Of a stretch of 64,000 nt of DNA, positions 51,657 through 62,210 are shown one piece after another; position 1 is the stretch's first letter, and each line of letters starts with the position of its first letter. The DNA is from Dermatophagoides farinae. Lineage: Eukaryota; Arthropoda; Arachnida; Sarcoptiformes; Pyroglyphidae. The stretch covers positions 3,597,501-3,661,500 of the forward strand of contig NC_134683.1 of the NCBI RefSeq assembly GCF_024713945.1, given 5' to 3'. A program made the translations under genes and the position numbers. The notes under the pieces were generated by a model. It was not told the DNA's origin. It did not search any database and saw only the letters and a program-made list of their open reading frames with translations.

Positions 51657-54531
51657 ATGCAGCCATTATTCAATTGTTGTTGGCTACGAAAAAATTTAGC
51701 CATCATTATTATTATCATTGTATTGCTCAACATTTTCATACGACAAATTGATGCCAATTCAGGTAATTTATTCGATTGATTAATTAATCATAATTAATTA
51801 ATTTCTAATCAAATCAATCTTATAGATGGAAAAAGATTATATGATGATCTATTATCTAGCTATAATCGACTAGTACGTCCTGTTAGTAATAATTCGCAAA
51901 GTTTAAAGGTCAAACTTGGATTAAAGCTAACTCAATTAATCGATGTGGTATGTACAAACAAACAAGTTAAACAAACAATTAATTAATTTTTGGATTAATT
52001 TAATTTTCAAATGACAATCATTTTATAGAATCTAAAGAATCAAATGATGACCACAAACGTATGGGTAACACAAGAATGGTTTGATCATAAACTTAAATGG
52101 GATCCAGAAGAATATGGCGGTGTACGACAATTATATGTACCATCTGAACAGATATGGCTACCAGGTATATATAATGATATTTGAATGAATTAGAATTTTT
52201 AATTAATTAATATTATCATGTATCTACAGATATTGTATTGTACAATAATGGTGATGGTAATTACGAGATAACCATCATGACTAAAGCAATTATTGTAAGT
52301 TTAATTTTTGGAAAATCGAATGTTTCTAAAAAATATCATTCTATTTCTAGCATTATAATGGTCGTGTTGTATGGAATCCACCTGCAATCTATAAAAGTTC
52401 ATGTAATATTGATATCAGTTATTTTCCATTCGATTATCAAGAATGTACAATGAAATTTGGTAGCTGGACATATAGTGGTAATGATGTAGATTTAATCCAT
52501 TTAAATGAAGGTAATGGTACCGATCTTTTGGAATATGGTATCGATTTATCAGAATTTTATCTAAATGTTGAATGGGATATAATGCGTGTACCGGCATTAC
52601 GTAAAGTTATTAAATATACTTGTTGTCCACAATTCTATCCGGATATAACATTCAATATAACATTACGACGGAAAACATTATTCTATACGATCAATCTGAT
52701 TATTCCATGTGTATTGATATCATGTCTTTCAATTCTGGTATTTTATATGCCATCAGATTCCGGTGAAAAGGTTACATTATCAGTATCGATACTTTTATCG
52801 CTCAGTTTCTTTCTTCTTGTTTTGATTGAAATCATTCCATCAACTTCATTAGTCATACCATTGATTGGTAAATATCTTATATTTACAATGGTATTAGTAA
52901 CCCTTTCGGTCATTGTCACCATATTGGTAATGAATATTCATTTTCGTTCACCATCTACACATCGAATGGTATGGATGGAATTTTTTCTTTCTATTTTTTT
53001 TTCATTTATTAATTCATTATTATTTACAGTCACCATGGATACGAAAAACATTCATTCATACATTACCTAGATGGTTATTGATGAAATCACCACAATTTAA
53101 ACTAGAATTACCGGATACTGAAAAGAAAAATTTACAACAGCCATTGCAACATCAAGAACAACAGAATAAAAGAAATACAACAATACAATCACCACAGCCA
53201 CCACCACCAATCGATTGGAATCAATCAATTGATTCAACATTTGATAATGGCTATAATCTAATGGTTACAAATCATCCATCATCATCGATGATGAAAACAC
53301 GTGAACCACATTATTGTTATCCAAGAAAAATTGATCAAATCATATTGAATGCAATATTCATTGCTCATCATATTGATAATGCTGATGAATATAAAAGTGT
53401 ATGTGTTACATATTAATTAACATTCTAAGATTTTTAAGGGGGATAGGAACTGTAGAGGGCGCAAAAAAAACGCATTTTTTGTTAAATGATTGCTCTTCAA
53501 TGAAACGTCCGAAGTTTTTGAAACTTACTTATGTAATTATTTAGGGTCCCTAGAATAATTTAACATAAACAAAAAATAAAAAATATTTATACATCAATAT
53601 GAAACAATCAGTTGAAAATCAGCTGTACAAAAAACATGGTCCGCGTGATATCTTAAGAACCGTAGCTCAGAATTTGATGAAATTTTCAGGAATTATGGAC
53701 AGAATTAGCGGCTATCGTGAGTGACTAAATCATGGCTCACAACCGGATATTATGGCGGATATTAGCCTGAATGTGAAGAAAAAAACTGTTAATTTTTCAA
53801 CCCTAAGTTTCAATTGGCCCAAAAATGCCCTTCTCCTTTTAGATATATAACGATTTAGTCACTCACGATAACCACTAATCCTGTCCATAATTCCCGAAAA
53901 TTTCATCAAATTCCGAGCTACGGTTCTTAAGATATCACGCCGACCATGCTTTTTGCACAACTGATTTTCAACTGATTGTTTCATATTGATGTATAAATAT
54001 TTTTTATTTTTTGTTTATGTTAAATTATTCTAGGACTCCAAAATAATTAAATAGGTAAATTTCAAAAATTTCGGACGTTTCATTAAAGAGCAATCATTTA
54101 ACAAAAAATGTGTTTTTTTTGCGCCCTCTATACTTCCTATCCCCCTTAATTTTCATTTTCATCATTAATAATAATTATTCTTTCTACATTTCTAGAATCA
54201 AGAAGATTGGAAATACGTATCAATGGTATTGGATCGATTATTTCTTTGGATATTTACATTAGCCTGTATAATCGGTACTGGTGGTATATTTATGGTTGCA
54301 CCATCCATATATGATCTAGGTAAATGGGTTAAAATCAAACAAAACAAAACAAAACAAAAAAAGAAAGAAAAAGATAAGCGATTCAATTTATTCTGTATAT
54401 AATAATTTTTTTTGGCTCTTGATTTTCATTTTTTTTTTGTTTTGTTTTTTGTTTGTTTGTTTTTATGTTTTATGTAACCAGATGTACCATTGGATATTCA
54501 AATGTCAACTATTGTCAAGAGTCAATTCTAA
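51657..54531 (+). CDS. nAChRalpha: Nicotinic acetylcholine receptor alpha-type subunit (second of a divergent pair)
   Basis: Eight coding exons (51657-51762, 51826-51947, 52029-52164, 52230-52294, 52351-52968, 53030-53398, 54196-54319, 54482-54531) give 529 residues. Seen: signal/anchor [47 protein letters not shown]; Cys-loop [24 protein letters not shown]; loop C with adjacent cysteines [11 protein letters not shown]1 ([15 protein letters not shown]); M2 ([19 protein letters not shown]); M3; a Pro/Gln-rich cytoplasmic loop; and M4 ([14 protein letters not shown]). M2-M3 is less canonical than the neighbour ([10 protein letters not shown]). Junctions match the partner gene, except that the segment encoded by exons 2 and 3 there is one exon here and exons 6-7 and part of 8 are fused. 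Intron 6 (53399-54195) carries a fold-back element. Confidence 0.94.
53437..54146. mobile_element. Fold-back (long terminal inverted repeat) DNA transposon relic
   Basis: The unit is a 710-bp near-palindrome inside an intron of the plus-strand nicotinic gene. Its left arm (53437 to about 53729) is matched in inverted orientation by the right arm (about 53852 to 54146), with a ~120-bp unpaired centre. The arms look roughly 90-95% identical by eye; for example GATATCTTAAGAACCGTAGCTC and its complement occur on the two sides. Ends are GGGGGATAGGAA and TTCCTATCCCCC, flanked by TTAA on both sides, so either a TTAA or a TA target duplication is possible. No transposase is encoded. Similar arms suggest recent formation or gene conversion. 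A foldback MITE of a piggyBac-like or mariner-like family is the best guess. Confidence 0.8.
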
Positions 54532-54937
54532 ATCATCATCATTATTAGAAATAGCAACAACAAAAAAAATGAAGAAAAAAGAATATGAATGAATAAAATT
54601 GTAAATGAATGAAAAAATTAATTTTTCTGTCTTTAAATAGTGTGCATATGCGTGTGTTTTCATAAAGTATGTGTATGTATTATGTAATGATTGAAAAAAA
54701 AATAATAATTGTATTTGTAATTTGGTTATCTAAATAATAAAATTAATTATGAATCATGTAAATGGTTGATAAATGATTGATTCAAAATTAAGACTCAAAA
54801 TTAGCAATGAATGAATGAATGATGATAAATATGAGAAAAAAGAATACGATGATTTTGTGTGTAAGTGTGCCATTGATGCAAATTTTTTTTTTTTTTTTTT
54901 TGGGAGGGGGGGAAAATGAAATGCTTCTTCATTTGAT
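54532..54937. other. Convergent 3' region between nicotinic gene and SRSF2-like gene
   Basis: Both genes end here. AATAAA-type signals occur near 54591-54596 and 54735-54741. A poly-T run at 54885-54901 followed by a G-run (ggaggggggg) sits just beyond the SRSF2-like stop. No gene seen. Confidence 0.5.
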
Positions 54938-56045
54938 TCAATTGGTTGCATCATCATCATCATCATCATAATTGTTGTTCGTTTCGGAGCGTTTTCTATC
55001 ATCACCGTCATCGTCTTTGTTCGGGACATCATTTGAATCTTCATTCGATTCTCGACTATGATCATCTGAATCATGATGTTGGCCATGTTTATCATTCGAT
55101 CCTTCTTTATCCGAACCATTATAACGATCATCATTACCATCACGGTGATTTTCATATGATTTTCGATCATCACCACTTGAACTATTACGATCATCATTTT
55201 TTCTTCTTTCTTCACCATCGCTAGTTGAATTCGAACGTGCACGTGGTGGTGATATCTTTTCACTGCGATCTGATTCTGCAGAACTAACTGATCTTGATCG
55301 ATGTCTTGATGGTGTTGAACTTTTCGAGCGGCTATATCGTCTGCTATTTCGACCATAACTGCGGCTACGGCTTCGTCTCCTCCTAAATCAATAAACAAAA
55401 TAATGGGATTTATTATTGATCAATGAAAAATGTGTCAATCACTTACCGATCGGGGGTCCGAGATCGTCGTTTAGAACGATATTCAGTGCGTTTACGTTGT
55501 CGGCTATTTGGACGGGCATATTTAGCCATTTGTATACTAAGTACTCGGCCATCAAGACGTTCACCATCGAGTTTACGCATCGCTTCTTCAGCATCTCGTT
55601 TACGATAATAACGTACAAATGCAAATCCGCGTGTCATATATGAATCAGGATATCTCGGTACATAAATATCTCCCAATTCGCCATATCTAGAAAAAAGTCT
55701 TTTCAACTGACTAACAGTGGTTCTATGAGTTATATTGTCAACTTTGAGCGAAATCATACCCTCAATACGAGGAGGGCCTTGTCCTTTTGTACTGAACTCA
55801 TTATTCTCCGATTCCGTATAACGAGATGATCGTTTTGAACCTCGATGACTGCTGCTGCTATGATATGATCGATCTCGATCGCGACTACGGCTGCGGCTAT
55901 AACTACGACTTCTGCTACGCTTACGACTATCATCACGACTACGATGATGTCGATTTGATGATGATCGATGTCTGCTTTCACGGCTTCGTTCTCTACGGTT
56001 CCGGTCACGGTCCCGGTTACCAGTTTCGATTACCGGACTAGACAT
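54938..56045 (-). CDS. SRSF2-type SR splicing factor with RS domains on both sides of the RRM
   Basis: Two coding exons (55447-56045, 54938-55382) give 347 residues. The RRM (about residues 96-178) is SRSF2/SC35-like: MISLKVDNITHRTTVSQLKR, then YMTRGFAFVRYYRKRDAEEA with RNP1 RGFAFVRY, then LDGRVLSIQMAKYARP. SR proteins of this class bind exonic enhancers and promote spliceosome assembly in the nucleus. Unlike SRSF2, which starts at the RRM, this protein has ~90 residues of Arg/Ser dipeptides before it (RSRSRSYSRSRSRDRDRS) as well as an RS region after it, then an acidic Asp/Asn/Ser tail. The layout therefore resembles Tra2, while the RRM is SRSF2-like. Frame across the intron was checked through to the TGA. 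Confidence 0.85.
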
Positions 56046-56913
56046 TCTTTTTATCTGCCTCAGGTTTTTTGTTTTTTGATTTTTGTTTGTCTTGTTACTT
56101 TTGAGCTCTCAGCTTGATTCTGCTACAGCAAAAAATATTCTGCTTTTTTCTGTTGTGAATATGAATTGATAGAAAATCAACAGCAGATCAAATATTGAAA
56201 AAAAAAATTATCGAATGATGCTGTCAAAATTGAATGTTAAATATCATTCAATGAAAATTTTGTTCTATAAATACAATTCCTAAACAATAGCTTTCCTTCG
56301 ATACTGCGACGAGAGTGCTTCCGATGATGATCGTAAACAAAATGATGATAATATTGATGGTCTCAACATTTGATCAACAAATCGAATGAATTAGCAGCCA
56401 GCAATAACCAAATCTATTGATCAATTCGAAATGATTAAAGGAATAGTGAAGGGAAAAACACAGATTTTTGAGGATAAAATAATTAAAATTTTCAACACTT
56501 ACCAATAAAATCAATTAATTTTATGGAATGGTATTTTTTAATTTTCAGATTGAAATTCTGGAATAAATTTCAAAAACAAAAAACAAAATTTTATATTGCG
56601 AGTGAAGTTGATAACACGGTGTGGTGTATTGAAATCACAATGCTGAATATTTTTTTTTAGCGACGACTGCAGTCCCAGCTTGTTGGCAGTATCATCATAA
56701 TTTTTATTTAGGTTGATGATTTGCCAGCAGCATCAATTTTTTTTTTTTTTTGAATATCTATTCATAGACAACGTTTTTGTAAAAATTTCTGGAATATTTC
56801 TTATATAATACATGGAACTTTTTCTCAATTTATAAATATTTTTTACCGAATATATTCGCGCCATTTTAAATTGAAAAAAAAAAATTCCAATTCCAATCAT
56901 AAATGAAAAAAAA
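56046..56913. other. Divergent gap between SRSF2-like and RAD51-paralogue genes
   Basis: Both promoters are expected here. The sequence is AT-rich with poly-A/T runs. A CACGG-type word occurs near 56615 and a GCGACGAC patch near 56660. No gene or repeat family recognised. Confidence 0.5.
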
Positions 56914-57878
56914 ATGGATGATTCTAAACATTCTGATGAAATTGATGATCAATCAATGAATGCAATTCAACTTATGGCCATGAATCATTCAGAAATTCAA
57001 CGTTGGATCATTGAAAATTATTCAAATAAATCAATTAGTTCAAGAAATAAATTATATGAGGTATAATCAATATTTATATCTAATGGATTTCTGATTAATT
57101 TTAATCAATAGCGTATGGTTCAAACACGACAATCATATATCGATAGTATGATGAAATCACATCCATTTCAATGCTCAAATTTATCGCCAATCAAATGCCG
57201 TCTTCCAAGGTAATAAATGTTTGTATGATTGTTTTTAATCTCTGATAAATTGAATTTATAAATTTTAGATTGAACAAATTTTTCCAATCAATTCGTCCAT
57301 CATCAATTATATGCATAACGGGTGATTCAAATACGGGAAAATCGATGCTCGCCACATCGATTGCAATTGATTGTGTATCAATATCCAAACGAAAAGTATT
57401 GTTTATCGATTCCGATTTGTCATTGACTAATGATCGTTTACGTTTATTGCATTCAAATTTGGATGATCTTAATTCATTGATTCAAATTTATCCTATATTT
57501 GAAATAAATCAGCTATACAATCTATTTGAAATGATCGATCAAGATGAACAATTACATCGATCAGTATTGATAATTGATTCATTCAATTGTTTCATATGGG
57601 CAAGTAAACATTCGAATTGTTCACGAGAATCATTTATAGCACGATTGTTATATGCAATCGAATCAATTACACGTAAATGTTATTTAACTACTATCATTAC
57701 AAGATTGAACAATCGATTTGATCATTCACTTCATTTGGATATTGATATTACATTAAAAAATGGTTATGACGATGATGATCATATTATTGCGGAAATTATA
57801 ACAAAAAATACATGGCCACGATCAAAATTTGATATTGAATTTCATATTGATAAAGATCTTTGTCATCCAGAGTGGTGA
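56914..57878 (+). CDS. RAD51 paralogue, probably RAD51D-like
   Basis: Three coding exons (56914-57060, 57112-57209, 57269-57878) give 284 residues. The core is a RecA-type ATPase: Walker A GDSNTGKS near residue 92, KVLFIDSDLSLTNDRLRLL, and Walker B SVLIIDSFNCF. RAD51 paralogues help load RAD51 on single-stranded DNA in recombination repair. In human RAD51D the equivalent segments are [20 protein letters not shown] and VVVVDSVTAV, and the end is TGFQEMVDIGTWG; here the C-terminus is SKFDIEFHIDKDLCH. XRCC2 is the other candidate given the short length. Its stop codon is only 12 bp from the stop of METTL16 on the opposite strand. Confidence 0.6.
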
Positions 57879-57890
57879 TTTGTTTTAATT

Positions 57891-59443
57891 TTATGTTAAT
57901 TTATTTTTAAAATATTGTAACAATTCATATGTGGCCGATTTGTTCTGTGACATTTCTTTTGTTTCCATTTTGATCACAATATCCTGTTTATCACGTTTGA
58001 TTATCAATGAACAATGTAATAAATATGTTAGATTTACTTTACATAATTCATTTGATTGAGAGAATTTTTTCAAATTCTGACCATCACCATTATTCTGATG
58101 ATCATCTAATGGCCGTTTACCGGTGGCGATAAAAACATCTGTATCTATATGCATCGTTTTCATTGATTCTTGTAATAATTTTTCTCTTCGTTTACGGCGT
58201 TGATTTTTCCAATTTGCTTCATTCGATTTAATATCAAATTCGATTCGTTTATTCAGTTTGATCATCTGAAATTGTTCGATATGTAAATCATTTAATAATA
58301 AATTTTCAATAAAATTGCCAATAGATTGGATATCGTAATCACAACATTTCATATTTGGATTCAGATAATGTATCAATGGTTTTGATTTTAAATGAATTAT
58401 TTTAGGTGAATTAGCTAATTGGTATCGATCATCAAAAGTCCATGCTAATGCCCATCGTTTTGTATTACCTTGACATAATTCAGTATGGGCAAAGCTGGCC
58501 AATGTTTTATTTTCAATCATATCTTTAAGCAAACATTTCAATTCAAGAAATGTTTTCTTTCTGCCAATCATCACCGTATAAAGATCGATTAATTTTTTAG
58601 TATGAAAACTTTCATCCATAATTTGTTTGATGAATGCAAGTTCACCACCATCACAAATAGCTTCATCAGTGGATGCAGAATTTATTTTTCGCCAATGAAA
58701 TGATGTTTTATGGCCATTTGGTTTCGTAGCAATATCTTCAAATGAATCATTGAACATATCATCGAAAAACGGTGGATTAGTCATTACAAAAGTGAAATGA
58801 CAATTTTGTACGAGATGTTTGAAGATTGTATCAATATTATGATTATCATAAACTATATATGAAATGAGAAAAAAAATTCAAATTCATGAATCGAAATGAA
58901 AAAAAAAACTTTACACTCACTTGTGATTCTATTATTCAAATTATTATTTTGAACATTTTTATTAGCATAATCCAAATTAATTGGATCAATTTCAGTGGCA
59001 ATAAATCTCCATTCAGGATTTAAAGTTGTTGCTAATAATGGAAAAATGGCACACGAACCAGTACCAATATCGATCGCTTTGATTTGATAACATAAACGAC
59101 AATGTTCAAGAAGATCTTCGATCCAAAGAATATAATTCAAACGCATAGGCAATGTTGGTACCAGTCTTTGTTCGGGTATTTGAACATTTAAATGAAAATC
59201 TTTTTTCAATAATGTTTGTGTTAATGATCGTAATGCACCAATATCACCATAATCAATATGAACTTTTCCTTTTTCATCACGATAAACATGATTAGCAAAA
59301 TCAGAATATTCACGAGCCAATTGTTCATAAACAGGTTTTTGGCGGTAAATATTACGAGGATGCATAAATTGATTGAAAGCCATTTGAAATCGTTGTTGTT
59401 GTGGTTGTTGCTTCGGATGAAATTTAGAATAAAAACATGTCAT
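57891..59443 (-). CDS. METTL16: METTL16-like U6 snRNA N6-adenosine methyltransferase
   Basis: Two coding exons (58921-59443, 57891-58852) give 494 residues. METTL16 methylates A43 of U6 snRNA and hairpins of the SAM synthetase mRNA. Seen: the family N-terminus MAFNQFMHPRNIY; DYGDIGALRSLTQTLLKKDF; IPEQRLVPTLPMRLNYILWIEDLL; the SAM-binding motif AIDIGTGSCAIFPLL; the acidic ATEIDP; the catalytic tetrapeptide NPPF; GGELAFIKQIM; and TELCQGNTKRWALAWTF. The C-terminal part is more divergent, as in other invertebrates. The longest frame starts at 59443 (MTCFYSK), but homology to MALSKSMHARNRY of human METTL16 favours the internal Met at 59383. It diverges from the U1-C gene. Confidence 0.93.
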
Positions 59444-59622
59444 ATTTGTCGGGCACACGTTTTACCACGTTTTTTTTTATTCGTGTACACTACCAAATAT
59501 ATATATTTGAGTATACTCATTAGTTTGTGCGTGTATTTTGTGTCTGTGTATCATCATCATCATCAATCGAACACATTGATTTTTGACATTTTCATCAATC
59601 TCTATACAAAAATCATTGAAAA
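59444..59622. promoter_or_regulatory. Bidirectional promoter region of METTL16 and U1-C
   Basis: Only about 180 bp separate the two divergent start codons. It includes a repeated CACGT word (59455-59459 and 59466-59470), a (TA)n patch near 59497-59506 and a (CAT)n run at 59550-59561. No TATA box is defended. Shared regulation is an inference from spacing. Confidence 0.5.
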
Positions 59623-60321
59623 ATGCCCAAGTAAGTTGAAAATGAAAACAATTGTTCATGTGATAATTATATTCATTCTTTTTTGTTTTGTTTAGATATT
59701 ATTGCGATTATTGTGATACATTTCTTACACATGATTCGGTGAGTGACAACCATTTTGATTTATAAAAAAAAACAATTGAATCTAAATTATTATTATTTTA
59801 TTAGCCATCAGTACGTAAAACTCATTGTAATGGACGAAAACATAAGGAAAATGTTCGATTTTATTATCAAAAATGGATGGAAGAACAAGCACAGAATTTA
59901 ATTGATGTGACAAGTAAGTTTTTTTTTTAGTAAGTCCAAATATTAACACAATCGAATTAATTCTGATATTTTTCGTAACCGAAATATAGCTGCCGCATTT
60001 AAAGCTAATAAAGCTTTAGTACCACCAGCTGCATTAGCAGCTATGCGGCCACCAAATGCACCACCAATACTTCCACCACAAGGATTACCGCCTGGTGCAC
60101 GATTTCCACCACCGCCGATTCCAATTCCACCGGGCCGTTTACCATTATTACCAAATGTTCCACCAGGTGCTCCTCCACCTCCGCAAGGTGTACCACCATT
60201 TATACCGAATGTTCCACATGGTGCCCCACCACCTCCGCCAGGTGTACCACCATTAATGCAAAATATTCCACCTGGTGCTCCACCGCCTCCTCCAGGTGTA
60301 CCACCATTAATGCTAATGTAG
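59623..60321 (+). CDS. SNRPC: U1 small nuclear ribonucleoprotein C
   Basis: Four coding exons (59623-59630, 59696-59738, 59805-59913, 59990-60321) give 163 residues; human has 159. U1-C stabilises pairing of U1 snRNA with the 5' splice site. The first exon encodes only MPK minus one base. Seen: the matrin-type C2H2 zinc finger [20 protein letters not shown] followed by [18 protein letters not shown], which is nearly invariant, then [15 protein letters not shown], then a Pro/Gly/Met-rich tail made of imperfect ~18-residue repeats ([15 protein letters not shown]). The finger cysteines and histidines are all present. Downstream lies a triplicated 31-bp unit that carries AATAAA. Confidence 0.97.
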
Positions 60322-60365
60322 GGGGGTCTCCCCTTTCTAGGCTATGATTGTATTGTAAAACGTGT

Positions 60366-60462
60366 ATTTAAAATACGAAATAAAAGAACAGTTTATATTT
60401 AAAATACGAAATAAAAGAACAGTTTATATTTAAAATACGAAATAAATAAAAAAACAGTTTAT
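60366..60462 (+). repeat. Three tandem 31-35 bp units carrying poly(A)-signal hexamers
   Basis: Two identical 31-bp copies (60366-60396, 60397-60427) and a third slightly longer one (60428-60462) lie directly after the U1-C stop codon. Each unit contains AATAAA (CGAAATAAA...). They would give the U1-C transcript three near-identical polyadenylation signals. The repeat ends about 20 bp before the LTR fragment. Confidence 0.8.
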
Positions 60463-60481
60463 CATTTTTTTGCTTTTTAAG

Positions 60482-60911
60482 TGACTAGTGCTGCCACGTG
60501 CGGTAACGTTCTTTGTGAACGTGGCGAGCGAGGGAGAAGAAAAACAACGGATGTGGTGCTCGCGTTTGGCGTGTTGGTTTTTGTTCGTGAGCCAGAGTGT
60601 ATCCAATTTAAATATTATCACCTTTCATATTTTGTTGTTATTCATCACACATTTGGTGTTGTACTTGGTCAACAAATAACAAACAATTATTTTATTAGAT
60701 TATTGTTTGAAACATATAAATATGAATGATTGCGAAAAATTAATATTAATATTAATATTAATTATTATTAAAGTTTTTATTGTGTGAAATTTATTTGTAT
60801 TTCAATATTTGCTCTACTACATTTGGTAGCAGAGCGTGGTTCAACAAAACCATGGAACAACAAAAAATGACTGAAAATATAGTACAAGTTTTGCCGCAAT
60901 TAACATCAACA
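60482..60911 (+). mobile_element. LTR retrotransposon fragment (Ty1/copia type by primer site), fossil
   Basis: Parts seen: a probable 5' LTR of about 340 bp (60482-60823, TG...CA ends), a primer-binding site TGGTAGCAGAGCGTGG right after it (from about 60826) that is complementary to the 3' end of initiator Met-tRNA, and the first ~20 codons of a gag-like frame from 60852. The LTR start is GC-rich against its background and includes an inverted repeat (ACGTTC / GAACGT). No second LTR or pol-like sequence is present in the window, so the copy is broken, a truncated remnant. Age cannot be judged because there is no LTR pair to compare. Family assignment rests on the tRNA primer type. Confidence 0.6.
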
Positions 60912-61680
60912 CTTGAAATTCGCTTTGAAGGAGAATGTCCTGAGAAGACTTGTTTTGCGAGGATTTCAACAAAGACATTGGCTTTTAGCTAATAAATTTT
61001 TACTGAATCCTCAGACTCAACAAATCTTCGTTGAAGGTGCCATTGATGGTGTCAAGAAGATGAAAACGCACAAGTTCATGGTCTGTATTTCATCAAAAAG
61101 CATTCGGATCATTTAATTGTGAACTTTGAATCCCATTCATTCATTAATGATTTTTTATTTTTTAACAATGATTTTCTTTTGTGATCGGTATTAACGATTG
61201 AAAAAACATGCTCGTCTTTCTCACCGACATTCTCAATCGAAATGGAAAGAAGTGAAAACAAGACACAAGACTATGCGCAGCCAGTTGACTGCTTGGTACG
61301 ACCAATATTTAAGTTTTTGACTTCAAAACCAAAAGATATTGTTTCGTCAACAACTATGAAACCGATTTTGAATATTAAATCTAATGATCGTGATTATCAT
61401 GGAAATAAGAATCGAATTTGCAATGGGCGGAAATTGTTCCGAACCTCTGGTTCTAAACGTGGAGTTTCAAATGATCAAATGGATGAAAATTGACTGATGA
61501 AAATGAGAATAATCAAGTTATTTTGTTTATTAAAAAAAAAATGAAATCAATCAACAATTCTATCAAAAGATTTTGGAGGAATTGGAAATATTGTCGATGA
61601 AGATACAATCAAAGAAGATTGGAATAATTATATTCTTCATTCTTGATAATTCATAATTTAAAAAGTTATTTTTTAAACTT
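60912..61680 (+). pseudogene. Unassigned decayed coding-like DNA after the LTR fragment
   Basis: Short plus-strand frames follow one another here, with codon use that looks protein-like but no complete gene. One (60913-61116) encodes a segment with NPQTQQIFVEGAIDGVKKMK, loosely like the end of an acylphosphatase domain. Another near 61200-61317 encodes SKWKEVKTRHKTMRSQLTAW, and the one at 61242-61493 overlaps it in a different frame. I cannot name a family with confidence. It may be host gene debris or captured sequence linked to the neighbouring element. Confidence 0.25.
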
Positions 61681-62179
61681 TTATCAATTAAATATTGTAT
61701 ATTTAAAATAAAAATTAAAATCGGAGGTTAATATGTAACTATGCAATTTATCATTGATTACGCAAACCAACAACAATGAACAAGATAAAAAAAAGATGGA
61801 ATTAGTAGTCGTTCAAAAAGGTAGCTGAATCCATTATGATCAAACATTACGAGATTGTGCATTAATCGTCACAATTAAACGTCTACGAATTCTGCTCGTT
61901 CGTATTCATCATAAAATACACACATACATACACAATATACATTCATTTTCATATACATATGTCGTCATAGGTCATTTATAAATTTATTGATGATGATGAT
62001 GATGATGTTTTAAATTTAATTGTCAATTAGTCATTGGTAAAATAGTATTGAAAATTTAAAACAAAACCAAAACCAAAACCAAAAAATCACGTCAAGTTGT
62101 AATCGAAACTAATAAAGTGATTCAAATTCGAAAAAAAAATTTTTTTTTTCTTCAAATCAAACAACGATGACATGACCAT

Positions 62180-62210
<31 letters not shown>

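Noticed and set aside
53437-54146. Fold-back unit as a definite piggyBac element because of flanking TTAA
   Set aside because: TTAA can also be read as a TA duplication with an extra base, the ends are not the usual CCC type of piggyBac, and no transposase is present.
54754-55398. 214-codon minus-strand frame rich in Met, Ile and His ending in a hydrophobic tail
   Set aside because: It is an alternative frame of exon 2 of the SRSF2-like gene; the spliced RS frame is supported by the intron phase and RS dipeptides.
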